NCBI GenBank assembly: GCA_017440525.1 | Contig: JAFSHB010000107.1 | Location: 1-32,005 of the forward strand | Direction: 5' to 3' | DNA: 32,005 bases | Source of the DNA: Oscillospiraceae bacterium | Lineage (GTDB): Bacteria; Bacillota; Clostridia; Oscillospirales; Oscillospiraceae | Part shown: positions 15,131-22,696 of the stretch, in pieces | How positions within the stretch are numbered: the first letter of the stretch is position 1 | Layout: every line of letters starts with the position of its first letter | The notes under the pieces: model-generated | What the model saw: the letters and a program-made list of their open reading frames with translations, nothing else | What the model was told of the DNA's origin: nothing | Databases searched by the model: none | Translations under genes and position numbers: made by a program

Positions 15131-16206
15131 TTCAGACCGCCTTCCCGGGCGGCGCGGAAAACGGCATTCTCCTCCAAGATCGCCCGAAGCTGTGGCAGGC
15201 GGGCATAGTCGTGGAGCAGATCTGCGCGATAGGCCCATGGCAGAGAACAGGAGAACTGGATGGAGCAGTCTATGAGCGCCTTTTCCGGATGGGAGCGGGC
15301 ATAGGCCGCCATCATACTGCGGAGCGCCAGTCTGGCTTCCGCCGAGCGGGGGATCGGGACCTGTCTGCCATGAAAGATATCCTCCATGGAAGGCAGGCTC
15401 CGGCATACTGTGGCCCAGTCACGCAGGGCCGAGGCCGCGCCGATCCCGATACAGCCTGCCAGCAGCGGGTAGACGGTGTCCGGATCGGAGCTGACCGTAT
15501 CGAGGATGTTGCTGACCATCTCCCAGGAGCGGGGCGTGGGGAAGGCGGTGTCGGATGCTGTGGTCTCGAAGCGCATCAGCGCCACAGGATTATACTGCAG
15601 ATAGCCGACCACATAGGGGTGCAGACCGCGCACCACGGCCCAGTCATGCCATGCGGCGGGGTCTGTGCGGATCTCCAGATGGCAGAGACGGTTGGCGAGG
15701 GCTTTGGGCATGGCATAGGCCACGGAACGGTCTGTCACACGGTTGCCTGCGGCAATGACGATGCAGTTTTCCGGCAGTGCATGCTCGCCTACGGTGCGGT
15801 CCAGGGTGATCTGGTAGGCCGCCGCCTGCACGGAGGGCGGTGCGGCGGAGATCTCATCGAGGAACAGGATGTTGATCGTATCGGGGCTCTCATCCATCTG
15901 AAAGATCTTGGGCCGCAGCCATACAGCCAATGTCTTATCCTCATTGGCTGTGGGAAGTCCGCGCAGATCCACAGGATCGAACAGCAGCAGGCGGACATCG
16001 GTGACAACGGTGCGCTTGCCGGTCCGCTTCGTGAGGCTGTCTGCCAATTGCCGCACGCCCTGAGACTTGCCCACGCCGGGCGCACCCCACAGCATCATGG
16101 ATGGGAGGGTGGAAAAGGGCATGTTTTGCTCGACGCAGGCAGAGAAAGCAGCAGTCAGCTGATCGACCATCTTCGTTACGCTGACAGAAGAGATGTTGCT
16201 TTCCAT
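15127..16206 (-). CDS. MoxR-like AAA+ ATPase
   Basis: A 359-aa ATPase. Walker A is GAPGVGKS (41-48), Walker B is ILFLDEIS (113-120), and sensor 1 lies in AAGNR (152-156). VRLLLFDPVDLRGLP (71-85) and the loop PPSVQAAAYQITLDRTVGEH are characteristic of the MoxR branch of AAA+ proteins. AAGGAGG lies 6-7 nt before the ATG. It overlaps the VWA gene by 4 bp (ATGA), so the two products are made together and very likely work together, the ATPase remodelling a target bound by the MIDAS of the VWA protein. It is the first gene of this - operon; about 90 bp upstream ends the YdcF gene. Confidence 0.93.
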   Translation of the reverse strand: MESNISSVSVTKMVDQLTAAFSACVEQNMPFSTLPSMMLWGAPGVGKSQGVRQLADSLTKRTGKRTVVTDVRLLLFDPVDLRGLPTANEDKTLAVWLRPKIFQMDESPDTINILFLDEISAAPPSVQAAAYQITLDRTVGEHALPENCIVIAAGNRVTDRSVAYAMPKALANRLCHLEIRTDPAAWHDWAVVRGLHPYVVGYLQYNPVALMRFETTASDTAFPTPRSWEMVSNILDTVSSDPDTVYPLLAGCIGIGAASALRDWATVCRSLPSMEDIFHGRQVPIPRSAEARLALRSMMAAYARSHPEKALIDCSIQFSCSLPWAYRADLLHDYARLPQLRAILEENAVFRAAREGGLK

Positions 16207-16263
16207 GGTGATACCTCCTTTTTGGAGAACATATCACATCAAGTGTCCCATAAATGGAACACA

Positions 16264-16292
16264 AGAGCCGTTCGGTCCTCCCGAACGGCTCT
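16264..16292 (-). terminator. Hairpin after the YdcF gene
   Basis: A 12-bp stem AGAGCCGTTCGG/CCGAACGGCTCT with a 5-nt loop just past the ydcF-like stop. On the minus strand it is followed by TGTGTTCC, a weak T-tract. It probably ends the nitroreductase-YdcF transcript before the MoxR operon. The rest of 16207-16296 holds only the MoxR ribosome site. Confidence 0.65.
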
Positions 16293-16296
16293 CATG

Positions 16297-17019
16297 TCAT
16301 GCATCGATCAGATGATATTTTGCTACAGCAAGACATTCCCGCAGGACGCCTGCCAGGAGCCCATACCAGCGGGTGTTGCTGTGGGCGTGGGTCAGAGGCT
16401 CGAAGCCGACCTGCTCGGCATAGCGGCCCGCGCGGTAGACATGGTACTCGTTGGTGATGAAGCAGGCGGTGTAGCTTTCGCCCAGCTCCGCATCCAGAAG
16501 CGCTTTGGAGAAGCGGAAGTTCTCCAGCGTACTGGTGGCGCGCTCTTCTTTCAGGATCTTCTCTTTGGGCACACCGCGGGCGGTCAGATACCGCTCCATG
16601 GCAAGGGCCTCAGTGATATCCTCCTGTGCGCCCTGTCCGCCGGAGACCACGATGACGGCATCGGGGTTCTTTCCATGATACCGCAGAGCGGCATCCAGCC
16701 TGTCCTGCAGGGCACCGCTGGGGATTTTGCCCCGGACAGCCGCACCGAGGACGATCACAGCGTCCTCCTCATAGGTCACGGTATCCGCCGTACCGTAGAG
16801 GGTGAGCAGAGCCACAGCCAGCGCCACCAGCAAAAACGCGGTGATGACGATCAGGCGGAGACCTTTGGAAAGAAGATGATGGAGCAGACCGAATGCAAGG
16901 AGCGCCGCACCCAGAGCCAGATTCATCACATTTCCCATGGTGAAATTGGAGGTCAGCCACATGAAGATGCCGTCCAGCGTGACGGCGGCACCCAGGATGA
17001 GGAACAGGAGCTTCAGCAT
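16297..17019 (-). CDS. YdcF/SanA-like DUF218 membrane protein
   Basis: A 240-aa protein with three N-terminal membrane segments (about 3-22, 31-50 and 55-75) followed by a DUF218 domain (about 86-225) that should lie outside the membrane. Domain landmarks: AVIVLGAAVRG (87-97), VSGGQGAQEDITEA (125-138), KEERATSTLENFRFS (157-171) and TNEYHVYRAGRYAEQVGFE (189-207). SanA and YdcF relatives are tied to envelope integrity in enterobacteria; the reaction is not established. GGAGG lies 7 nt before the ATG, and the first 7 bp overlap the end of the nitroreductase gene, so the two are co-transcribed. A functional link with the reductase is not obvious. Confidence 0.88.
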   Translation of the reverse strand: MLKLLFLILGAAVTLDGIFMWLTSNFTMGNVMNLALGAALLAFGLLHHLLSKGLRLIVITAFLLVALAVALLTLYGTADTVTYEEDAVIVLGAAVRGKIPSGALQDRLDAALRYHGKNPDAVIVVSGGQGAQEDITEALAMERYLTARGVPKEKILKEERATSTLENFRFSKALLDAELGESYTACFITNEYHVYRAGRYAEQVGFEPLTHAHSNTRWYGLLAGVLRECLAVAKYHLIDA

Positions 17020-17540
17020 GAGGAGACCTCCGAGACCAGTTCCTCCAAAGGCTTGCGCTTCTTTTCGCGCAGGGCATCCCCGGGATAGCCAAGGGTGATC
17101 GCCAGACGCACAGGCCTGGTAAGACCGCAGAGGGCGCGGAGTTTGCCATCATCGAACCAGCCGAGGATGCAGGTGCCGAGCCCCAGCTCGGCGGCGGCCA
17201 GGGTCAGTTGGGCGGCGAGGATGCCGATATCCATGGAGCGGTAGTCATTGTGCTTGAGCTTGGCGCCCATGGCGGCGGATGCCACATAGTCCTCCTCCGA
17301 GAGCACCAGGATCACAGGTGCCTGCCTGGCAAATTTGTTCATGCCCATGCCGCCGCAGGCCGCGGCGGCCTTTTTCGCCGCTTCGCCGCGGCAGACGGTG
17401 ATGTGGTAGGGCTGACCGTTGCAGGCGGAGGGGGAGAGCCTGCCTGCTTCCAAAATGGTCCGGAGCTTTTCCTCCTCCACAGGTCGGTCATCATAACTGC
17501 GGCAGGACTGCCGCACGCGGATCAATTCCAGAAAGTCCAT
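17013..17540 (-). CDS. Nitroreductase family protein
   Basis: A 175-aa flavoprotein of the nitroreductase/FMN reductase superfamily, which uses NAD(P)H to reduce nitro compounds, quinones or flavin. Motifs: IRVRQSCRSYDDRPV (7-21, FMN phosphate contact by the Arg-Ser region), AGRLSPSACNGQPYHI (32-47), DIGILAAQLTLAAAELGLGTCILGWF (about 104-129) and ITLGYPGD (146-153). Short, single-domain forms of this length are common in Clostridia. The start at 17540 has GGAGG 8 nt upstream; an ATG at 17546 is too close to it and longer frames lack support. A good promoter lies directly upstream. The substrate cannot be deduced. Confidence 0.92.
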   Translation of the reverse strand: MDFLELIRVRQSCRSYDDRPVEEEKLRTILEAGRLSPSACNGQPYHITVCRGEAAKKAAAACGGMGMNKFARQAPVILVLSEEDYVASAAMGAKLKHNDYRSMDIGILAAQLTLAAAELGLGTCILGWFDDGKLRALCGLTRPVRLAITLGYPGDALREKKRKPLEELVSEVSSC

Positions 17541-17562
17541 ACGCATATCCTCCTTTGGTCGG

Positions 17563-17591
17563 AGTATATCAGCTTTGGGGGCACATTGCAA
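17563..17591 (-). promoter_or_regulatory. Promoter of the nitroreductase-YdcF operon
   Basis: On the minus strand TTGCAA (17591-17586), a 17-bp spacer and TATACT (17568-17563), 22 bp before the start codon and adjoining the AAAGGAGG ribosome site. Confidence 0.7.
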
Positions 17592-17653
17592 GGCGGGCGG
17601 GAAAAATTAAGAAACGGAAAGGTGCTGATATCAGTCAAAAAAGGACCTCCCCA

Positions 17654-17683
17654 TGGACATGGCGGAGCTTCCTGTGCTACAAT
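17654..17683 (+). promoter_or_regulatory. Promoter of the peptidase/glycosidase-like operon
   Basis: TGGACA (17654-17659), an 18-bp spacer and TACAAT (17678-17683), 36 bp before the start codon. CCATGGACATGG overlaps the -35 and is partly palindromic. Confidence 0.5.
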
Positions 17684-17719
17684 GATGCCAAATGGAAAAA
17701 CAAAAGGAAGATCAGATCG

Positions 17720-19582
17720 ATGGATACCTTTTTTACACCTGAACTGTATGCGCTCCTTTGCAAGCTCTATTCTCATGAACGGGTGAAGGAGATCACCGAG
17801 ACCTTGAAAAAGCTGGAGAGCCCGCGGCAGTACACCGCCTTCGATGCCTCCACCGCATGGTGCGAGAAGCTCCTGAAGGACGCGGGCCTTTCCGATGTGC
17901 GCCGCATCGTCCACAAGGCCGATGGTGAGACGGCTTCCCTTGACTTCATCATGCCCCAGGCATGGGACCTGCTGGGCCGCTCCACCCTCAAGGTGGTGGA
18001 GCCTGTGGAGATGATGATCGCCGATACGGATGTGACCACCATCCATGTTTCCGAGTATTCTGCGCCGACCCCCAAGGGCGGTGTGACGGCGGAGCTGGTG
18101 GACTTTGCCCTGCTGGATCCCGAAGCGCCCGACTGCAAGGGCAAGTTCGTGTTCCACAGAGGCTATCTGCCGGCTCAGCACCCCAGATATCATAACTTGG
18201 CGAAGGCCGGCTGTGCAGGTCTCGTGTTCTCCGCCTTTGAGACGACCACCCATGAGCCCGATGTCCCCTCCTGGACCAATGGTCACGGACATATCGGCTG
18301 GTATCATCTGAAAGAGGATCCCGTGATCCCGGTGTTCAATGTGGCCCCCAAGGTGGGCATCGAGCTGGCAAAGCTCCTGTCTCAGGGGAAAGTCATGCTC
18401 CACGGTGAGATGGATACCAAGATCTACGACGGTGAGATCTACACCGTTACCGCCACCATCCCCGGTGAGAGCGAGGATGAGTTCGCCATCCTCGGACATC
18501 TCTATGAGCCGTTCTATTCCGACGATGCCCAGGGTTTTGCCGTGGGTCTGGAAATGGGCATCCTGCTGAAAAAGCTGATCGACGACGGTGTCCTGCCCAA
18601 GCCCCAAAAGACCCTGCGCCTGATCTTCTCCATGGAGCGCTACGGCTATGCCGCTTTCTTTGCACAGCATGACAAGCGCATCCTGGCGGCCATGAGCATC
18701 GACACTGTGACCTGTGAAGCAGGCGAGACGCTGAACAACGGCTTCCTGATCAGCCATTCGCCCCTGTCCGGTCCGTTCTTCGGCGATATGCTCTTCGATA
18801 AGACCATGCGCGCCTTCTGCGCCGATATGAAGTGGAAGTTCATCCCCGGCAATCTCTCCGATGACTGCTGGATGGCGGAGCCCACCATGGATATGCCCAC
18901 CAACTGGCCGCGCACCTCCTCCAATGACGGGCGCAATGACTACCATCATGCAGATGCCCCCATCTTCGATGCGGTGGAATATGAAAAGCTCAAGCGGCTG
19001 GTGCCCATGCTGACGGCCTATACTGCCGTGCTGATCTGCGGCGACCGCGCCCATTTCGAGGCTTTGGCAAAGGATCTGGAAAAGACCGCCGCGACTTGGC
19101 TGGAGCGGGAGAAGAACTATGCCGCAGGCAGAGCCGTTATGGGAAGCATCCCCAAGCAGGAGGCTCTGTGGTACAACAAGGCGCAGGAGCTCCTGTATCT
19201 TGGCAGGATGGCATCCTTCGACCGCTTCTTCGAGGGCGTGGCCGAGGTGAAGCTCCCCGCGCACTGGGCGGACAGCTACTATGATACCCTGCCCGACCGC
19301 CCCCTGACGGCAGTTGAGCAGAAGGCGGCATCCCTCCGTTACCGCCCGATCGCCAAGGGCATGCCCTTCTCGCAGGCCAAGGTGCCGGTGTCTGAGCGTG
19401 TGTCGTGGCATGATATCCCGGAGCTGATCTGGGGCATGCTCTCTGCGGAGCGCACCGTGCTCGATGCCGTGCGCCTGCATGATGCAGTGCTGACCTGCAC
19501 CACCTCAGACAGTCAGATCGAATACTACCTGTCCTATTTCCGGTTCCTTGAAAAGTACGGCTATCTGGAGGAAGTAAAATGA
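17720..19582 (+). CDS. M28-like zinc peptidase with PA domain
   Basis: A 620-aa protein without a signal peptide. Residues about 115-225 resemble a protease-associated (PA) domain inserted in an M28-type aminopeptidase fold. The M28 metal pattern can be followed: His260 (ILGHLYEP), Asp268/269 (SDDAQGFAVGLE), Glu306 (IFSMERYGY), Asp328 (MSIDTV) and His409/410 (DYHHAD). GHLYEP replaces the usual GAHyDs, and SDDAQG replaces GAnDnaSG, so it is a distant member. The C-terminal 180 residues (about 440-620) are helical and not recognised. The start at 17720 is supported by AAGGAAG 9 nt upstream. Its stop overlaps the next start (ATGA). It probably trims peptides, perhaps from glycopeptides, inside the cell. 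Confidence 0.75.
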   Translation: MDTFFTPELYALLCKLYSHERVKEITETLKKLESPRQYTAFDASTAWCEKLLKDAGLSDVRRIVHKADGETASLDFIMPQAWDLLGRSTLKVVEPVEMMIADTDVTTIHVSEYSAPTPKGGVTAELVDFALLDPEAPDCKGKFVFHRGYLPAQHPRYHNLAKAGCAGLVFSAFETTTHEPDVPSWTNGHGHIGWYHLKEDPVIPVFNVAPKVGIELAKLLSQGKVMLHGEMDTKIYDGEIYTVTATIPGESEDEFAILGHLYEPFYSDDAQGFAVGLEMGILLKKLIDDGVLPKPQKTLRLIFSMERYGYAAFFAQHDKRILAAMSIDTVTCEAGETLNNGFLISHSPLSGPFFGDMLFDKTMRAFCADMKWKFIPGNLSDDCWMAEPTMDMPTNWPRTSSNDGRNDYHHADAPIFDAVEYEKLKRLVPMLTAYTAVLICGDRAHFEALAKDLEKTAATWLEREKNYAAGRAVMGSIPKQEALWYNKAQELLYLGRMASFDRFFEGVAEVKLPAHWADSYYDTLPDRPLTAVEQKAASLRYRPIAKGMPFSQAKVPVSERVSWHDIPELIWGMLSAERTVLDAVRLHDAVLTCTTSDSQIEYYLSYFRFLEKYGYLEEVK

Positions 19583-21666
19583 AGTTCGAATTGCCCAAGC
19601 CGGGGAAGGCTCCCGTAGCTTATCCCCATTTCCCCACGCGGACATGCGCCTTCGTGTTCCGTGCGCTGGAGTTTTTCTCCTATGAGAAGATCGCGTCGGT
19701 ACTGGGGACGACTGCGGAGGATATCCGGGATCTGGCCCACGCCATGGGCGTGAAGGACGAGCAGAAAAGTGATATCTGGCTGAAAAAGGGCTATATCACC
19801 ATCATCCGTGCCATGTGGCATCTGCTTCCCTATGAGCAGCTCCTGGAGCTTCTGGAGGTGGAGGCGGATGCGCTGGCGGTGCTCCTGCGCGAGGAGGACT
19901 TCCTCGATATCAAGCTCAAGGAGAAGCCGGTATGCGAAAGACTTTCGTGGGAGCCTCTGACGGATGCAGATCACGAGGCGCTGAAGCGCGTGAGAGCATC
20001 TATGGAGCCCTTGTCTCTGGATGGTAAAGCGCCCTTCGACTTTCAATATATCAAGCCCGAGGTGGTGTTCTCCGGAAAAGAGGTATTCGACACGCGGATG
20101 ATCTATCTGTTCTCCGGGCTCTACCAGAAGAGCTTTGATGTGGATAGCCGCGAATACTGCTCCGACGAGCTTTTGGAGAGCTACCGCCGCGTGGGCATCA
20201 ACGGCATCTATACACAGGGCGTCCTCTACATGCTCTCGGAGTTCCCCTTTGAGCCGTCTCTCTCTCAGGGCTATGAAAAGCGCCTTGCCAACCTGAAAAA
20301 GCTGACAGAGCGCTGCGACAAATACGGCATCAAGGTGTATCTGTATCTCAATGAGCCCCGATCCATGCACAAGGCATTCTTTGAAAAATATCCCCACATG
20401 ATGGGTCATGTGGAGGATGAGGAGCATGTGTGTATGTGTACCTCCACCAAAGAGGTGCAGGACTACATCAAAAATGCCGTGGAGACCATCTGCAGGGCCG
20501 CGCCGCTCCTTGGCGGCTTCTTCTGCATGGCAAAGAGCGAGAATCTCACCAACTGCTATTCCCATGTGCATCAAAACGGAGCCTGCAATTGCCCGCGATG
20601 CAAGGACAGGACTGTCGGTGAGGTCATCGGCGAATACTTTGCTGCCGTCCGTGAGGGTGCGGACAGGGTCAGCCGCGACATCAAGGTCTTTGACTACTCC
20701 TGGGACGGCGACGATCTGGAGGCACGGTTCGATGTGATCGACCATCTGCCGGAGCGGGTGGCGGTGGAGAGCATCTGTGAGGCCCGTGTGCCCTATGAGA
20801 TCGGCGGTGTGAAGTCCACGCTGGAGGATTACTCCCTCAATATCATCGGTCCGGGAGAGCGCTCCCTTGCCATGTGGGAGCGGGCAAAAGCGCGCGGTCT
20901 GGAGACTGTCGCCAAGCTCCAGATCAACACCACATGGGAGTGCTCCACCGTACCTGCACTGCCTGTGTTCGATAAGGTGGACAAAATGATGTCCAAGCTG
21001 GTGGAGGTGGGCGTGGACCACCTGCAGCTGAGCTGGACACTGGGCGGCTATCCATCGCCCAATCTGCTGTATGCCTGCAAATATTTCTTTGAGAACGCCG
21101 ATATCCCGCAGCCCAGCGATGCCATGCAAAAGGCCGGAAGGATCTTCTCCGAGGCCTTCAGCAACTTCCCCTCCCACATCCGCACGGCCTATATGGGTCC
21201 CCAGAACGCAGGCCCTGCGACTTTGTTCTATGAAACGCCCACAGGCTACGATGCCACCATGACCTGCTTTGCCTATGATGATCTGAAGGGGTGGGCGGGT
21301 ATCTACCCCACGGATGTGTTTGAAGACCAGCTGAAGAAGCTGTGCGATGGTTGGAGGTCCGGTCTGGCCCTCATTGAACACGATGAAGACCGGGAGACCG
21401 TGTGCATGGCAAAGGCGGCTTACAGCCTCTTCCGCGCCTCTTTGGACCTGACGAGGTTCGTCCGTCTGCGTGACAGCGGCGGCAGCCAAAAGGAGCTTTA
21501 CGATGTGGTGCTGGATGAAAAGGAGAACGCCATGGATATGCTGGCACTCATGAACGAGAACCCTGCCATCGGCTTCGAGGCGGCAAACCACTACTATTTC
21601 AGCCGCTTCGGCCTTTGTGAAAAGATCATCAACTGCGATTATTTGCTCAAAAAATACAGCGCTTGA
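19579..21666 (+). CDS. TIM-barrel glycoside-hydrolase-like protein, function unknown
   Basis: A 695-aa cytoplasmic protein with no signal peptide. Residues 20-110 are a helical region that reads like a small regulatory or DNA-binding-like domain (FSYEKIASVLGTTAEDIRDL). From about 165 the sequence follows a beta/alpha-barrel pattern: RMIYLFSGLY, ESYRRVGINGIYTQ, CDKYGIKVYLYLNEP (246-260), LLGGFFCMAKSENLTNC (310-326), KVFDYSWDGDD and DHLQLSWTLGG. This resembles GH20-like and related hexosaminidase barrels; the acidic pair in KSEN (Glu321) is a candidate catalytic or binding site. GACNCPRCKD (334-343) is a Cys cluster that could hold a metal. It is translationally coupled to the peptidase gene (ATGA overlap). 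I cannot assign a family or substrate; glycosidase activity is inference from fold pattern. Confidence 0.6.
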   Translation: MKFELPKPGKAPVAYPHFPTRTCAFVFRALEFFSYEKIASVLGTTAEDIRDLAHAMGVKDEQKSDIWLKKGYITIIRAMWHLLPYEQLLELLEVEADALAVLLREEDFLDIKLKEKPVCERLSWEPLTDADHEALKRVRASMEPLSLDGKAPFDFQYIKPEVVFSGKEVFDTRMIYLFSGLYQKSFDVDSREYCSDELLESYRRVGINGIYTQGVLYMLSEFPFEPSLSQGYEKRLANLKKLTERCDKYGIKVYLYLNEPRSMHKAFFEKYPHMMGHVEDEEHVCMCTSTKEVQDYIKNAVETICRAAPLLGGFFCMAKSENLTNCYSHVHQNGACNCPRCKDRTVGEVIGEYFAAVREGADRVSRDIKVFDYSWDGDDLEARFDVIDHLPERVAVESICEARVPYEIGGVKSTLEDYSLNIIGPGERSLAMWERAKARGLETVAKLQINTTWECSTVPALPVFDKVDKMMSKLVEVGVDHLQLSWTLGGYPSPNLLYACKYFFENADIPQPSDAMQKAGRIFSEAFSNFPSHIRTAYMGPQNAGPATLFYETPTGYDATMTCFAYDDLKGWAGIYPTDVFEDQLKKLCDGWRSGLALIEHDEDRETVCMAKAAYSLFRASLDLTRFVRLRDSGGSQKELYDVVLDEKENAMDMLALMNENPAIGFEAANHYYFSRFGLCEKIINCDYLLKKYSA

Positions 21667-21674
21667 ATGAACAT

Positions 21675-21721
21675 ATCCCCCCGATGCCGGTCCCGGCATC
21701 GGGGGGATCTTTTACTCTTTT
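21675..21721. terminator. Strong terminator between convergent genes
   Basis: A perfect 16-bp stem ATCCCCCCGATGCCGG/CCGGCATCGGGGGGAT with a 2-nt loop, followed on + by CTTTTACTCTTTTTT. The AraC gene ends inside the T-rich tail, and on - the stem itself follows that stop. Confidence 0.92.
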
Positions 21722-22548
21722 TTCGGTACGGACGGAGGAGGAAGCTCAGAAAGGTTGGCGCGGCTGGCCTTGACGATGGTGGCGTAGCGGGTCTTGCGCT
21801 GCTGAGGAGTAAGGCCCATAGGATCTGCCCGTTTGAAGATCTTGCAGAAGGCAGAGGCATTGCTGTAGCCGCAAAGGGCTGCGGTCTCCTTGACAGTATA
21901 GCCGACTTCCAGATAATGGAGTGCTTTGGTGTGTCGGGTCTTGTGGAGATAATCCTGAATGGAATAGCCCGTATCTTTTTTGAACTTTCTGGTCAGATAG
22001 CTGCGGTTCAGGCCAAAGCCGTCGGCGATGCCGGATACGGTCAGGGGCTCCATATAGTGGGTTTGGATGTGGTCGATGATCTGCTGCGTGTAGTTTGGCG
22101 GCATTTTATCCTCCGGGGGCAGCAGCTTGGAGAACAGAAAATACAGCTCAGACAGCAGCTTATACTCGACGACCTGCGTTTCCTGGTCACGAATATCGCA
22201 AAGATCGTCAAAGGTTCCGGGAGGTGCATCAAAAATGGTTGGCAGAATGGAAAAACGGTGGCTCAGAACGCCGTCAAAGCCCATCCATCGATAGGCCCAT
22301 GGATCTTCCATATCGGCCAGAAAAGAGGTGGATTCGCCGGGTCGAATATAGATGATCTGACCTGCATGGGCATGGAAGGTGCCTCGGTCGGTGTAAACCG
22401 TACCGCAGCCGCGGCGGATATATTGAATCAGATGATATTCATTTCTCATACTGACACGCCGCCCCGGTATATTGTCCGCTTCACCGGCCAGGATGGGATG
22501 GAGATCCTGAAAGTGCATGGACAGGTGAAACTGAAATTCGTAGACCAT
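21712..22548 (-). CDS. AraC-family transcriptional regulator
   Basis: A 278-aa regulator. The N-terminal part (about 1-110) is a cupin-like sensor with the pattern YHLIQYIRRGCGTVYTDRG (38-56) and AGQIIYIRPGES (62-73), typical of sugar-responsive AraC proteins of Clostridia. The C-terminal part (about 155-255) has two helix-turn-helix motifs: VSGIADGFGLNRSYLTRKFKK (171-191) and VKETAALCGYSNASAFCKIFKR (219-240), then the family's DPMGLTPQQRK in place of GxTPxxYR. AAAGGGTG lies upstream of the ATG. It is divergent from the giant lyase gene, and the 148-bp intergenic region holds a direct repeat that is a likely binding site. The inducer is probably a sugar from the lyase's substrate (inference). 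Confidence 0.93.
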   Translation of the reverse strand: MVYEFQFHLSMHFQDLHPILAGEADNIPGRRVSMRNEYHLIQYIRRGCGTVYTDRGTFHAHAGQIIYIRPGESTSFLADMEDPWAYRWMGFDGVLSHRFSILPTIFDAPPGTFDDLCDIRDQETQVVEYKLLSELYFLFSKLLPPEDKMPPNYTQQIIDHIQTHYMEPLTVSGIADGFGLNRSYLTRKFKKDTGYSIQDYLHKTRHTKALHYLEVGYTVKETAALCGYSNASAFCKIFKRADPMGLTPQQRKTRYATIVKASRANLSELPPPSVPKKE

Positions 22549-22570
22549 AATAGCACCCTTTCTTCTGAAT

Positions 22571-22599
22571 AGTCACATTATGACCGATAAAGTCACATT
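22571..22599 (+). promoter_or_regulatory. Putative AraC operator (direct repeat)
   Basis: AGTCACATT occurs at 22571-22579 and again at 22591-22599, a 20-bp period close to two helical turns, as expected for the two half-sites of an AraC-family protein. The downstream copy ends 6 bp before the -35 of the lyase promoter, a class II activator position. Confidence 0.65.
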
Positions 22600-22605
22600 T
22601 GTCAA

Positions 22606-22634
22606 TAGACAGTGAGGGAAATGTAAAATACAAT
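22606..22634 (+). promoter_or_regulatory. Promoter of the giant lyase gene
   Basis: TAGACA (22606-22611), a 17-bp spacer and TACAAT (22629-22634); each element differs from consensus at one base. The predicted leader is about 55 nt and ends in AGGAGGAATG, 7-8 nt before the start. Confidence 0.7.
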
Positions 22635-22696
22635 GATGATATAAACGGTAGAAAAGGTAAAACTGTACAAATCGCACATCACAGGAGGAATGTTAC

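Noticed and set aside
19561-21699. A 712-codon minus-strand open frame
   Set aside because: Antisense shadow of the barrel protein gene; it crosses the terminator hairpin and has no start signal.
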